A DNA stretch of 64,000 nt from Pandoraea pneumonica (GTDB lineage Bacteria; Pseudomonadota; Gammaproteobacteria; Burkholderiales; Burkholderiaceae): positions 186,001 to 250,000 of the forward strand of contig NZ_CABPSK010000004.1 in assembly GCF_902459645.1 (NCBI RefSeq), given 5' to 3'. Both the position numbers and the translations under genes were made by a program. Position 1 is the stretch's first letter; each line of letters begins with the position of its first letter. Below, one piece after another: positions 25,871 through 35,148 of the stretch. The notes below the pieces were generated by a model. It had not been told where the DNA came from, searched no databases, and saw only the letters and a list, made by a program, of their open reading frames with translations.

Positions 25871-26854
25871 TCACCCCAATGACGGCGGTGCGGCTTGGGC
25901 TACGTCGATGCGTTTGGGCAACAGATTGAGCTCAAGAAACGCATCGGCGATCTGCTGCTGCTCGGCGAGCGTGGCGCGTGTGATTCGCTCGATGCCGAAG
26001 CGTTGGCGTGACAGCACCAACTCGACCGCGTCGCGTGGCACGTTCCACAACTGCGAGTATTCGGCAGCGGCGGCCGCGCGATTCGCCTCGACCCATTTGT
26101 CGACGATATTGAGTTCGTCGATGACCGCGCGCAGCACATCTTCGTTGTGTTGAACGTAGGTGCGCGACGTGAAAAAGTACAGGCGATTGCCGACCAGACC
26201 GGTGCCGTCGGTAATGAGGCGCGCGTCGAGCGACTTCTGCGCGACCGCGAGGAAGGGATCCCACACGAGCCACGCGTCGATTGCCCCACGCTCGAAGGCG
26301 GCGCGCGCATCGGCGGGTTGCAGGAAAACCGGCGTGATGTCCTGCGGCTTGAAGCCCGCCTGTTGCAGCAGACGCACATATAGATAGTGCGTATTCGATC
26401 CCTTGGTGAAACCCACACGCTTGCCCTTGAGTTGCGCGAATGACGTGATGGGCGACGTCTTCGGCACTAGCAGGCCTTCGCTGTTGGGGCGCTGGACGCC
26501 CTGCCCGAAATAAACGAACGGTGCACCCGCTGCGAGCGCAAACACGGGTGGCGCCTCACCAACGTCGCCGAAATCGATCGAACCGACATTGAGCGCTTCG
26601 AGCTGCGGCGGCCCCGACGGAAACTCTGTCCAAGTCACGTGTACGCCAAGCGGTGCAAGACGCTTCTCCAGCGTGCCACGCCCCTTGAGTAGCGTGAGCA
26701 ACCCTTTCTGATGACCGATGCGCAGCACTCGCGCGCCACCCGCCCCCGCCGTTCCCGATTGTGCTAGGGCGATTGGCGCGGCAGCGGCGCTGGCAAGTGC
26801 AACGGCTCCCGTCGCGAGCAGGCGTCTGCGTGCACCGCTGAAATGGTCGGACAT
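25871..26854 (-). CDS. ABC transporter substrate-binding protein, sulfonate/nitrate (SsuA) type
   Basis: A 327-residue periplasmic protein of the NMT1/SsuA type. The N-terminus GARRRLLATGAVALASAAAA looks like a Tat signal ending at ALAQ. The mature protein has RIGHQKG, the LEALNVGSIDFGDVGEAPP specificity region and GSNTHYLYVRLLQQAGF. Aliphatic sulfonates are the likeliest ligand by resemblance. No permease or ATPase gene is adjacent, so it is an orphan here. Its stop codon abuts that of the convergent agmatine deiminase gene with no spacer. Confidence 0.9.
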   Translation of the reverse strand: MSDHFSGARRRLLATGAVALASAAAAPIALAQSGTAGAGGARVLRIGHQKGLLTLLKGRGTLEKRLAPLGVHVTWTEFPSGPPQLEALNVGSIDFGDVGEAPPVFALAAGAPFVYFGQGVQRPNSEGLLVPKTSPITSFAQLKGKRVGFTKGSNTHYLYVRLLQQAGFKPQDITPVFLQPADARAAFERGAIDAWLVWDPFLAVAQKSLDARLITDGTGLVGNRLYFFTSRTYVQHNEDVLRAVIDELNIVDKWVEANRAAAAAEYSQLWNVPRDAVELVLSRQRFGIERITRATLAEQQQIADAFLELNLLPKRIDVAQAAPPSLG

Positions 26855-27076
26855 GGCGATTCCATCGAAGTTGAACGTGGCGTCCAGACTAATCGGCCAC
26901 CGGCACGATGGGAACGAATCGCTTGTGGAATGCTTATGACGCCCGCGCGGCTTCAGACGGCAATTTGGGTGGGCCCCGATTTTCTTTGGGAAATTTCCTA
27001 GAGTTGGTAGAATCGGCGCGCCCAGTCAGGCATACGCCCTGCCCCTCAGTGAATTGCCCAAGAAATCAGCACAAGA

Positions 27077-28210
27077 ATGGCTAACTACAACGGACGGAAC
27101 CAGTGGCTCGATCTATTACGAGCCCTCGCGATTCTCCTGGTCCTCGTATCCCATGGTTTCACCTTCATCCCTGAGCCTGCCGTCGTTCTGACTCAACACA
27201 TGGCCGGGTTCTTCGGTGTCGAGGTTTTTTTCTGCCTTAGTGGGTTCCTGATTGGCGGAATTTTGATTGATACCGTCAAGCAATTCGATGGGTCGATGGC
27301 GACGATCGCCAACTTTATGGCGAGACGGTGGTTCAGAACGCTGCCGAACTATTATTTCTACCTTGTCGTAAATCTTTTGATTTTCTGGCTCGGCTGGACG
27401 TTCGCCAAAGAAGCGGAAGTGGGACGTTATCTCGTCTTTGCGCAAAACCTGCTTAGCGTTCATCCTTCTTTTTTCCCGGAAGCGTGGAGTTTGGCTGTCG
27501 AAGAAGTTTTTTACTTTGCGCTGCCTATTGCCATCGTGCTCGCCTGGACGCTGCTTCGTAAGCCAATGCTCTCGTTGTTAGTCGCGCTCTTCGCGCTATT
27601 GGCGCTCTCTATGGCCCTGCGCTATCACGGCGCACTGCATGCCACGCATTGGGACGATGAAGTTAGAAAAATTGCCTTGTATCGTCTTGACTCGTTGATG
27701 TGGGGCGTATTGCTCGCTTATCTGCATCGCGTGACGCTACGCGATAAACCGGCTGCGCTCCGAATTCTCAGTTTCGCCCTGCTTGGTTTTCTGCCCGTCG
27801 CCATTTACGCCATGTGGCTGGATACGGCTTGGCTCGATACGCACTTTTTTGCGAAATTCTGGCTCTTTACGGTTACTTCGCTAGGCGTGTGCGGCATGAT
27901 CACGCTCGGACTGTCGATACAGCTTCCTCGCTTCGTGGTGGCGTTCACATCGCGCATTGCAAAGCTTTCGTATTCGGCGTATCTGACGAATCTGTCGGTG
28001 TTTTATGTGCTGTACCACTATTTCGGACTCGGCGGCACCATGACCGAAAAGGTCATGCGAATCGTCGGTTTCTTTGTCATCGTGTTTTCGATGTCCACGC
28101 TGACGTATTTCGGCGTCGAGCGACCGTTCTTGCGGCTACGTGACAAATGGGTGCCTGCGCCCCAGAAAATGGCATTGCGGCAACGCAGCCAGCCCGATGC
28201 GGCCGTGTAA
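27077..28210 (+). CDS. Acyltransferase 3 (OafA/YrhL-type) membrane protein
   Basis: A 377-residue integral membrane enzyme that acetylates cell-surface carbohydrate. It starts RNQWLDLLRALAILLVLVSH (the catalytic His of this family is in helix 1), then FFGVEVFFCLSGFLIGG, RRWFRTLPNYY and EAWSLAVEEVFYFALP, with about ten helices. No SGNH extension is present. Its base composition is a little richer in A/T than its neighbours and it stands alone between two oppositely oriented genes, compatible with acquisition (weak evidence). A GGAAATTTCC palindrome lies in its upstream region at 26989-26998. Confidence 0.9.
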   Translation: MANYNGRNQWLDLLRALAILLVLVSHGFTFIPEPAVVLTQHMAGFFGVEVFFCLSGFLIGGILIDTVKQFDGSMATIANFMARRWFRTLPNYYFYLVVNLLIFWLGWTFAKEAEVGRYLVFAQNLLSVHPSFFPEAWSLAVEEVFYFALPIAIVLAWTLLRKPMLSLLVALFALLALSMALRYHGALHATHWDDEVRKIALYRLDSLMWGVLLAYLHRVTLRDKPAALRILSFALLGFLPVAIYAMWLDTAWLDTHFFAKFWLFTVTSLGVCGMITLGLSIQLPRFVVAFTSRIAKLSYSAYLTNLSVFYVLYHYFGLGGTMTEKVMRIVGFFVIVFSMSTLTYFGVERPFLRLRDKWVPAPQKMALRQRSQPDAAV

Positions 28211-28260
28211 TTGTTGACGCAATGCATTAGCGGCGAAAAGACGGTAGCCAAATTCGCGCG

Positions 28261-29295
28261 TTAGCTGACGCTCCGTCGACGCGCTTGTTGATCCTGTTCT
28301 TGCGATTCGAATAAGGCCTTGAAATTGCCTTCGCCGAATCCGTCTTCGCCGCGTCGCTCGATGATTTCGAAAAATACCGGGCCGATTTGCCGTTTCGTAA
28401 AACGCTGTAAAAGCACGCGTTTCGGCCCTTTTCCATCGACGAGAATGCCGCGCCCGGACAGGCGCTCAATGTCCAGTCCGTGATTGGGCAGGCGCGCCGC
28501 GATACCGTCGTAATACGATTGCGACGGCGCGGGCATAAACGCGATTCCGGCCTGGCTCAATTTGTCGACGGTGTGTTCGATGTCGGACGTCAGCAGCGCA
28601 ATGTGCTGAATGCCTTCGCCGCCATAGTCGCGAATGAATTCATCGTTCTGGTTGAGCACCCCAGGCTCGTCGTGGGCCGCTGCGGCCACCGGAATCGACA
28701 CGCGCCCGCATGGGCTGACCATGGAGCGGGCACGCATCCCCGACATGTGCCCTTTGACCTCGAGATACTGCTTTTCCGCAAACCCGAACGTGTCGCGATA
28801 GAAGTTCGCCCAGCGGTCGAGATTCTCCGGATGCACGATGTTCGACGTGTGGTCGACCGCCACGATGCTCGCACCGCCGTCCGCGATGTTCCATGCCTCG
28901 GCGGACGGATTGAACATCTGGCGGAAATCGAAATCGACGAAATACACCAGACTATCCCCGATGCCGAGGATGGCCGGTGCGTCGACAACGAACGCCCCTT
29001 GCTTGCTCGCCAACGCCACCTCAGCGCCGCCAACGAACGCTTGCGATTGCGCGCGTGCTGCGTCATTCACTCGAATGCCGATGGCACGCACCGACGCGCC
29101 GTGCGTCTCGCGAAAGGCATTCGGCATCCCATTCACGATGAACGCGGCAGCGCCTTGCGTGAGCAGGTACACCTCGCCTTGTGCTTTGCCGCGAACGCGA
29201 AACCCCAGATGCTGGAAAAGCTCGATGAGCTCACGAGGATGCGCTGAGACGAATTCGACGAAAGCGAATCCGTCAGTCTTCACTTGGCTAGCCAT
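28261..29295 (-). CDS. hppD: 4-hydroxyphenylpyruvate dioxygenase
   Basis: A 344-residue iron enzyme converting 4-hydroxyphenylpyruvate to homogentisate in tyrosine degradation. Two vicinal-oxygen-chelate modules are present. The facial metal ligands are visible as His149 (VAVDHTSNIVH), His231 (GIQHIALLTSD) and Glu310 (GPVFFEIIERRG), and the C-terminal gate helix EGNFKALFES is complete. The ATG at 29295 has GAGGAGA seven bases upstream. A RidA-family gene ends 20 bases upstream on the same strand, so the two form an operon. Homogentisate dioxygenase is not in the window. Confidence 0.95.
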   Translation of the reverse strand: MASQVKTDGFAFVEFVSAHPRELIELFQHLGFRVRGKAQGEVYLLTQGAAAFIVNGMPNAFRETHGASVRAIGIRVNDAARAQSQAFVGGAEVALASKQGAFVVDAPAILGIGDSLVYFVDFDFRQMFNPSAEAWNIADGGASIVAVDHTSNIVHPENLDRWANFYRDTFGFAEKQYLEVKGHMSGMRARSMVSPCGRVSIPVAAAAHDEPGVLNQNDEFIRDYGGEGIQHIALLTSDIEHTVDKLSQAGIAFMPAPSQSYYDGIAARLPNHGLDIERLSGRGILVDGKGPKRVLLQRFTKRQIGPVFFEIIERRGEDGFGEGNFKALFESQEQDQQARRRSVS

Positions 29296-29315
29296 TGATG
29301 TCTCCTCGCGGCGGA

Positions 29316-29732
29316 TCACGCCTTGCGCGTTGCGGCAACGACTTTGATTTCGACGATCAACTCCGGGCGGGCCAGCGCGGCAATGCCGAGAATGGTCCAC
29401 GCGGGGAAGTCGGCGCGAATGTACTGCGCCTTCACGGCGCGGAAGTCGGTCAGATGGTTTGTGAGGTCCGTGTGATAGGAGACCAATTCGACGACATCGC
29501 TGAAGTCGAGCCCCAGATGCGTGAGCACGGCAGCGATGCGTTTGAATGCTGCGTCGATTTGTTCTTTCGGCGATTCAGGGATCGTGCCGTCGGCACGCAA
29601 GCCGATTTGACCGGCGATGAATACCAGTCCGTTCGCAGTGACGGCAGGGGAGTATTGAAACAGGTCGAAGATGCGATTGCCGCCGAAAGTGGCGTCGTCC
29701 TCAGGCAAACGCAGGCGTTCGATAGGGGGCAT
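29316..29732 (-). CDS. RidA/YER057c/UK114 family protein
   Basis: A 138-residue cytoplasmic protein of the reactive-intermediate deaminase family, which hydrolyses enamine/imine intermediates from PLP enzymes. Visible parts are YSPAVTANGLVFIAGQIG, the middle LSxVVELVSYHTDL, and a C-terminal LIVEIKVVA. The typical substrate-binding Arg before the PxW-like region is not obvious (IRADFPAWTILGIA), so it may have a specialised substrate. It precedes hppD by 20 bases and has AAGGA as ribosome site. A role in tyrosine catabolism is inferred from this pairing. Confidence 0.88.
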   Translation of the reverse strand: MPPIERLRLPEDDATFGGNRIFDLFQYSPAVTANGLVFIAGQIGLRADGTIPESPKEQIDAAFKRIAAVLTHLGLDFSDVVELVSYHTDLTNHLTDFRAVKAQYIRADFPAWTILGIAALARPELIVEIKVVAATRKA

Positions 29733-29798
29733 GGCGAGTCCTTTTCGTTAAGTCGATGTGCAATGTCTTGGGGAACGGCATGCACACCACTCTATCGA

Positions 29799-29810
29799 GG
29801 CGAAATCGCC
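29799..29810. promoter_or_regulatory. Operator-like palindrome before ridA-hppD
   Basis: GGCGAAATCGCC is an inverted repeat with 5-bp arms in the 102-base gap between the Crp-family gene and the RidA gene. It may be a regulator site controlling the ridA-hppD unit. The sequence is too short to be certain. Confidence 0.35.
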
Positions 29811-29834
29811 AAGTCTGTATATCGCGCTACCAAA

Positions 29835-30509
29835 TCATCCAAGTAGCCGCGAGGCGTCGATGACCCAAATGCGGCGTTGTTTTATCTCGATCACGCCGAA
29901 ATCCGTCAGCCGTTTTAAAGCGCGCGTGACGGTGACACGCGTGGCGCCAGTCATCGCGGCAATTTGCTCGTGGGTCAGCGCAATCGTAATGAGCGTGCGG
30001 CCATCGTGCGCTTCTCCGTAGAGTTCGGAAAGGCGGCCGAGAAGCTCACCGATACGCGCTTCCGGTTTCGGCAACGCTAGAAACTGAATACGTGACGCGA
30101 GCACGCGCTGTTTTAGCGCAATGATGCGCATTAATGACACCGCCAGTTCGGGGTGCTTCGGTATTGCATCGGTGATGACGCGAATGTCGAATTCGATGAG
30201 TTCAGAATCTTCCACCGTGATCGCCGTGGCAATGCGGCTATCGCCTTCCACCGCTGGGCTTTCGCCAAACATCGACCACGGCCCCATCACTTCGAGAATG
30301 AACTCCGCTCCGTCGTGCTGAAAAATGGAGACCTGAACTCGCCCCGAAAGCAGGAAATAGAAAGTGGCGCCCTGCTCTCCCTGTCGATAAATGACCGAGC
30401 CTTTGACGTACTTCTTTTTATGGCCGAGATGGGCCGCCTGTATCCACGTATTAGCGGTCGCGTCGTCGAGATGCCAAGTCTGCGTCGTGGGAAGCGCGAG
30501 TTTTTTCAT
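29835..30509 (-). CDS. Crp/Fnr-family transcriptional regulator
   Basis: A 224-residue regulator with an N-terminal cyclic-nucleotide-binding-like beta roll (about 25-135, VIYRQGEQGATFYFLLSGRV and GPWSMFGESPAVEGDSR), a dimer helix and a C-terminal winged helix (ALTHEQIAAMTGATRVTVTRALKRL). There is no FNR-type cysteine cluster, so it does not bind an Fe-S centre. The AraC gene ends 14 bases upstream on the same strand, so the two are probably co-transcribed. It lies just upstream of ridA-hppD and may control them. Confidence 0.9.
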   Translation of the reverse strand: MKKLALPTTQTWHLDDATANTWIQAAHLGHKKKYVKGSVIYRQGEQGATFYFLLSGRVQVSIFQHDGAEFILEVMGPWSMFGESPAVEGDSRIATAITVEDSELIEFDIRVITDAIPKHPELAVSLMRIIALKQRVLASRIQFLALPKPEARIGELLGRLSELYGEAHDGRTLITIALTHEQIAAMTGATRVTVTRALKRLTDFGVIEIKQRRIWVIDASRLLG

Positions 30510-30523
30510 AGGTATGCGTCACT

Positions 30524-31315
30524 TCAAGATCCATCGGTAGAGAGATACGACGGACTTGTCCCCGTCTGGCGGCGGAACATGGCAATGAATGCGGACGAAG
30601 AACGATAGCCAAGATCGTCGGCAATCTTCTGCACGGACTTGCCCTCCTCGATTTGGGTCAGCGCGGCCACAAGTTTCAAACGTTGCCGCCACTCGTTAAA
30701 CGATATGCCAAGGCCCGCTTGAAAACGACGGGACACCGTACGCTCGGTCGTGCCAAGCGATTCGGCCCAGTCGGCTAACGAGCGCCGATCGCTCGGGTTT
30801 AACTGCAATGCGTCGGTGATCGGCGACAGCAATGGATCGTCCGACAGCGGCAGGTAACTGTCACGCCTTGGCGCCTTCCTCAACTGGTCCATCAAAACAC
30901 GCACGAGGCGCAGGTCGTCCTCGGTCACCGGCGTGACGACCTCTCGTGTCAGGAAGTCCGAAAAGATCGCACGAATCAGTGGGCTGAGCACTAGCGTGCA
31001 CGCGGTGTCCGGCATGTCCGCGCACCACGCGCGATCAATGTAGATCGTGACGAATTTGACACTGCTGCGGTTGTGGCAGTGGTGGTGCGCGTTGACGGGG
31101 ATCCACGTGGCGTAATGCGGCGGCGACAAGAATCGCTTTCCCTCGACACTCACTTCCATCACACCCGCCAACGCGAAGCCGATCTTTCCCCAAGGCTGGC
31201 GCCGGGGCATATAGGCAGCGCCGCCCTCGTAGGTGGCCGATCGGAACGTCAGGGGTGCCGGGGCCGGTGCTTCCACCGAATCGACCGTCGCGCGCACTTG
31301 TCCGGTTCTCTTCAT
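30524..31315 (-). CDS. AraC-family transcriptional regulator
   Basis: A 263-residue regulator with an N-terminal cupin-like ligand domain (SPPHYATWIPVNAHHHC) and two C-terminal helix-turn-helix units (SLADWAESLGTTERTVSRRF and SVQKIADDLGYRSSSAFIAM). The ATG at 31315 is preferred: the frame is open to 31549, but that extension would cross the divergent promoter and overlap the start of the EamA gene. Neighbouring AraC/EamA pairs often control export of a metabolite, so the EamA gene is a likely target (inference). Confidence 0.9.
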   Translation of the reverse strand: MKRTGQVRATVDSVEAPAPAPLTFRSATYEGGAAYMPRRQPWGKIGFALAGVMEVSVEGKRFLSPPHYATWIPVNAHHHCHNRSSVKFVTIYIDRAWCADMPDTACTLVLSPLIRAIFSDFLTREVVTPVTEDDLRLVRVLMDQLRKAPRRDSYLPLSDDPLLSPITDALQLNPSDRRSLADWAESLGTTERTVSRRFQAGLGISFNEWRQRLKLVAALTQIEEGKSVQKIADDLGYRSSSAFIAMFRRQTGTSPSYLSTDGS

Positions 31316-31391
31316 GGTTGTCTGAAAGTCGCTATATATCGATAAACAGATACTGGCTATTCTAGCCATATTCCGCTGATGGAGCCTTGGC

Positions 31392-32300
31392 ATGCCGCCG
31401 AAATACCTTTTTCTAAGCTTGCTCGCCGTTTGCATTTGGGCGGGCAACGCGATCGTGAACAAGCTTGCCGCCGGGGCGATTCCGCCAGGCGTGATCGCCT
31501 TCGATCGTTGGTTCGTCGCGTTTGTGGTGCTGACACCGTTCGTCGTCAAACGCGTTGTCCAGCATCGCGCCGCGATATGGACTCACCTTCCGAAACTCGC
31601 CGGGCTTGGACTGCTCGGCATGGCGCTGTGTCAGGGGGTTGGGTACTACGCCGCGAGTTTTACGACGGCAACGAACATGGGGATTTTGCTGTCGTTAGTG
31701 CCGCTGCTTACCGTGGTGCTCAACACAGCGCTCTTCCGTGATGTGCCTTCGCGTCGCGCCATGTTTGGCATCGCGCTGTCTTTCGTTGGCATTCTTTTGG
31801 TGATCACCAAAGGGGACGCGACGGTTTTGCTTTCGCAAGGCGTTGGCCGGGGCGATGCGCTCATGCTTTTGGTCGCTTCGACATTCGCCGCGTACGGCAT
31901 CTTGCTCAAGCGGTGGGCGATTCCGATACCCGCGTTCACGTCGATTTACGTGCAAATGGCGTGTGCGTTGGTATTTCTGCTGCCCACCTTCTTGCTCTCG
32001 CCGCCGATGCCGTACTCGTCATCGAACATGGCAATGGTGCTGTACGCCGCGATTCCCGGATCGATCGTCGCGCCGTTTGTCTGGATGTTGTCAGTGCAAC
32101 GCCTGGGCGCCAATCGCGTGGCCGTGTTCATGAACCTTATCCCGATCTTGACGGCGGTCGTCGCCGCAGCGTTCTTGGGAGAAGCACTGCACGCCTATCA
32201 CCTGTGGGGCGGCGGGCTGACGATTTGCGGGGTTGCATTAAGCCAAATGCGCGGAACGCGAGCGATGCAACGCAGAGCGAAGGTCGCGACGGAAGCTTGA
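31392..32300 (+). CDS. EamA-type DMT-superfamily transporter
   Basis: A 302-residue inner-membrane protein with ten predicted helices arranged as two EamA repeats. The first starts FLSLLAVCIWAGNAIVNKLA and the second covers about 150-290 (DALMLLVASTFAAYGILLKR). Members export amino acids or other small metabolites. It is divergent from the AraC regulator with 76 bases between start codons and ends in a bidirectional terminator. Confidence 0.9.
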   Translation: MPPKYLFLSLLAVCIWAGNAIVNKLAAGAIPPGVIAFDRWFVAFVVLTPFVVKRVVQHRAAIWTHLPKLAGLGLLGMALCQGVGYYAASFTTATNMGILLSLVPLLTVVLNTALFRDVPSRRAMFGIALSFVGILLVITKGDATVLLSQGVGRGDALMLLVASTFAAYGILLKRWAIPIPAFTSIYVQMACALVFLLPTFLLSPPMPYSSSNMAMVLYAAIPGSIVAPFVWMLSVQRLGANRVAVFMNLIPILTAVVAAAFLGEALHAYHLWGGGLTICGVALSQMRGTRAMQRRAKVATEA

Positions 32301-32305
32301 AAAGC

Positions 32306-32340
32306 AAAAAGCCCCTGACGGTGACGTCAGGGGCTTTTCT
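32306..32340. terminator. Bidirectional Rho-independent terminator
   Basis: The stem AAAAGCCCCTGACG / CGTCAGGGGCTTTT with a 4-base GTGA loop has A- and T-tracts on both sides. It ends the EamA transcript on + and the rpoD-tRNA transcript on minus. Confidence 0.92.
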
Positions 32341-32350
32341 TTTACTTCTT

Positions 32351-32426
<76 letters not shown>

Positions 32427-32454
32427 TTAACTACCGGCGCTCGCTCAGCAGCAA

Positions 32455-35085
32455 TCAATTGCCTTCGAGGAACGACTTGAGCTTGTCGGAACGGCTCGGG
32501 TGACGCAGCTTACGCAGCGCCTTGGCTTCAATCTGACGAATACGCTCACGCGTCACGTCGAATTGCTTACCCACTTCCTCGAGCGTGTGGTCCGTGCTCA
32601 TCTCGATACCGAAGCGCATGCGCAGCACCTTGGCCTCGCGCGGCGTCAACGAATCAAGCACGTCCTTCACGACGTCGCGCATACTACCATGCAATGCCGC
32701 ATCCGCAGGCGCCACCGTGCCGGTATCTTCAATGAAATCGCCCAAATGCGAATCATCGTCGTCACCGATCGGCGTCTCCATGGAGATCGGCTCTTTCGCG
32801 ATCTTCATGATCTTGCGGATCTTGTCTTCCGGCATTTCCATCTTCTCGGCCAGCGTCGCCGGATCCGGCTCAACACCGGTTTCCTGCAAGATCTGACGCG
32901 AAATCCGGTTCATCTTGTTGATCGTTTCGATCATGTGCACCGGAATACGGATGGTACGTGCCTGGTCAGCAATCGAACGCGTAATCGCCTGGCGAATCCA
33001 CCACGTCGCATACGTCGAGAACTTGTAACCGCGACGGTATTCGAACTTGTCCACCGCCTTCATCAGGCCAATGTTGCCTTCCTGAATCAGATCCAGGAAT
33101 TGCAGACCACGGTTCGTATACTTCTTCGCGATCGAGATCACCAGACGCAAGTTCGCTTCGGTCATCTCGCGCTTGGCCTTGCGTGCACGACGCTCGCCTT
33201 CCGACATCTTGCGGTTGACGTCCTTCAACTCCGCCAACGGCAGCACGACACGCGCTTGCAAGTCGATCAGCTTCTGCTGAAGTTCCTGCACGGCCGGCAC
33301 GTTACGCTCGACCACCGAGCTGTAAGCCTTGTTGTCGGCCACAACGGTGTAAATCCAGTCGAGATTCGTTTCGTTGCCCGGGAAGCGTGCCACGAAGTCC
33401 GCGCGCGGCATGCCGCACTTGTCGACCACGATGTACAGAATCGCGCGCTCGACGTTACGCACTTCGTCCACTTGCGAACGCAGCGTGTCGCACAGACGCT
33501 CGACCGTGCGCGCCGTGAAGCGAATCGTCATCAGTTCGGCCTGGATGGCTTCGCCAGCCTTCACGTACGGCTTCGACTGATAACCTTCCTTCTCGAACGC
33601 ACGGCGCATCTTGCCAAACCAATCGGCAATCGCGGCGAACTTGGCCAGCGAGTCACGCTTGAGCTGCTCGACCTGCGCTGCCGAAGCACCGCCGCCGCTG
33701 CTGCTGTCGTCTTCCTCGTCGGCTTCTTCTTCCTCTTCTTCCGCCTCTTCTTCCGCATCCGCGTCGAAGTCTTCGTCGTCAGAGGCCGCGGCTGCCGCAT
33801 CGGCGTCCGCATTCGGATCGATCAAGCCATCGACCACTTCGTCAATGCGCATTTCTTCGCGCTCGACCTTCTCGGCCATCGCCAAAATCTCGGCGATCGT
33901 CGTCGGGCACGCGGAAATGGCCTGCACCATGTGCTTCAGGCCTTCTTCGATACGCTTGGCGATCTCGATTTCGCCCTCGCGCGTCAGCAGCTCGACCGTC
34001 CCCATTTCGCGCATGTACATACGCACCGGGTCCGTCGTGCGGCCAAACTCGGAGTCGACCGTCGACAGAGCCGCTTCCGCTTGCTCCTCGACTTCGTCGT
34101 CCGTCGCAGCGTTCGGCGCATTGTCGTTGAGCAACAGCGTCTCGGCGTCCGGCGCCTGCTCGTAGACGGCCACGCCCATATCGTTAAACGTCGCGATCAC
34201 GCCTTCCAGCGCGTCGCCCTCCACCACGTCGTCGGGCAGGTGGTCGTTGATCTCTGCAAAGGTCAGGAAGCCACGTTCCTTGCCCAGCTTGATCAGTGTC
34301 CTCAGTTTGCCGCGACGTTCCTCAAGTTCCTCGGCCGTACCGGGCTGGTGCGAGGAAAATGCGTCCTTGAGCAGTGCTTTCTCTTTTGCCCGGCGATCTC
34401 GCGCCTTCTGCTTTTCCACTTTGGTCTGATCTTCGTTCACGGGTTGATCGTTAGTATTCGCTGCGACGTTCTGCTCATCCGAAATGGCGGTCTTCGCGGC
34501 TTTGCCACGCGTCTTGTGAACGCGCAACTCAACTTCTGCCGCCGTGACTTCCACAGCTTCGGGTTTGCGGGAGGCCCCGGTCTTGCGTGGGGCCTGCGTC
34601 GCAGGTGTACTGCGGCCCGCCGAGGTCGCTGCCTTGGCGGTAGTTGCGCTCTTCGCGCTTTTTTCAGCGGGTTGTCGGGCCTGCGGTTTCTCGCCGGCCG
34701 TCGCCTTCGGGTTCGTCGCCGCCTTCGTCGCCTTGACGGGCGGCTCGGACTTCACCGTGGGCTTGGCAGCTTTCGCCACCCCCACCTTTGCGGCGGTCGC
34801 ACTCTTGCGCGTGGTGACATCGGTCACCTTTGCAGCCGTCTTGCCGGTCGTCTTCGATTTTGCGCCGGCAGCTGCCTTAACTTGCGTAGTACGTTTCGCC
34901 GAACTTGCTGGGCTGGCTGTTTTCTTCGTGGCTTGCGATGTCTTTGCGGCCTTCACTGCAACGCCAGCCTGCGCAGAGCGAGACGCCCCCTTCCCACCTG
35001 ATGCCGCCGCCGCGCTTGTCGCGCGCTTTGCCTTCGGTGCAGGGATAACCGTCTTTTTTCCGCTGGTCGTTGTCATCTTTGCCAT
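32455..35085 (-). CDS. rpoD: RNA polymerase primary sigma factor RpoD (sigma-70)
   Basis: An 876-residue housekeeping sigma factor. Region 1.1 (about 240-310), region 1.2 ([11 protein letters not shown]), a non-conserved region with a very acidic stretch rich in Asp/Glu, region 2 ([20 protein letters not shown]), region 3 and region 4 ([20 protein letters not shown], ending [16 protein letters not shown]) are all present. The first about 230 residues are a Lys/Ala/Thr-rich low-complexity extension like histone-tail repeats, so the protein is roughly 260 residues longer than E. coli RpoD. The ATG at 35085 (MAKMTTTSG) is chosen because a -10 box lies at 35128-35133, too close for the longer frame to 35115. 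Confidence 0.96.
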   Translation of the reverse strand: MAKMTTTSGKKTVIPAPKAKRATSAAAASGGKGASRSAQAGVAVKAAKTSQATKKTASPASSAKRTTQVKAAAGAKSKTTGKTAAKVTDVTTRKSATAAKVGVAKAAKPTVKSEPPVKATKAATNPKATAGEKPQARQPAEKSAKSATTAKAATSAGRSTPATQAPRKTGASRKPEAVEVTAAEVELRVHKTRGKAAKTAISDEQNVAANTNDQPVNEDQTKVEKQKARDRRAKEKALLKDAFSSHQPGTAEELEERRGKLRTLIKLGKERGFLTFAEINDHLPDDVVEGDALEGVIATFNDMGVAVYEQAPDAETLLLNDNAPNAATDDEVEEQAEAALSTVDSEFGRTTDPVRMYMREMGTVELLTREGEIEIAKRIEEGLKHMVQAISACPTTIAEILAMAEKVEREEMRIDEVVDGLIDPNADADAAAAASDDEDFDADAEEEAEEEEEEADEEDDSSSGGGASAAQVEQLKRDSLAKFAAIADWFGKMRRAFEKEGYQSKPYVKAGEAIQAELMTIRFTARTVERLCDTLRSQVDEVRNVERAILYIVVDKCGMPRADFVARFPGNETNLDWIYTVVADNKAYSSVVERNVPAVQELQQKLIDLQARVVLPLAELKDVNRKMSEGERRARKAKREMTEANLRLVISIAKKYTNRGLQFLDLIQEGNIGLMKAVDKFEYRRGYKFSTYATWWIRQAITRSIADQARTIRIPVHMIETINKMNRISRQILQETGVEPDPATLAEKMEMPEDKIRKIMKIAKEPISMETPIGDDDDSHLGDFIEDTGTVAPADAALHGSMRDVVKDVLDSLTPREAKVLRMRFGIEMSTDHTLEEVGKQFDVTRERIRQIEAKALRKLRHPSRSDKLKSFLEGN

Positions 35086-35127
35086 AGCGATCTCGCTTGC
35101 CAGAAAACAGCCCACTGAAAACTTTCT

Positions 35128-35133
35128 ATTATA
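35128..35133 (-). promoter_or_regulatory. rpoD -10 box
   Basis: TATAAT on the minus strand, about 45 bases upstream of the chosen rpoD start and in the gap after dnaG. No good -35 at 16-18 bases was found, although TTGAGG lies 13 bases further upstream. It suggests rpoD has its own promoter besides read-through from dnaG. Confidence 0.5.
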
Positions 35134-35148
35134 GCACGCGGACTTACC

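Noticed and set aside
32500-35001. An 833-aa plus-strand frame opposite rpoD
   Set aside because: It is a shadow of the strongly biased rpoD codons, with no protein family and no independent start signals.
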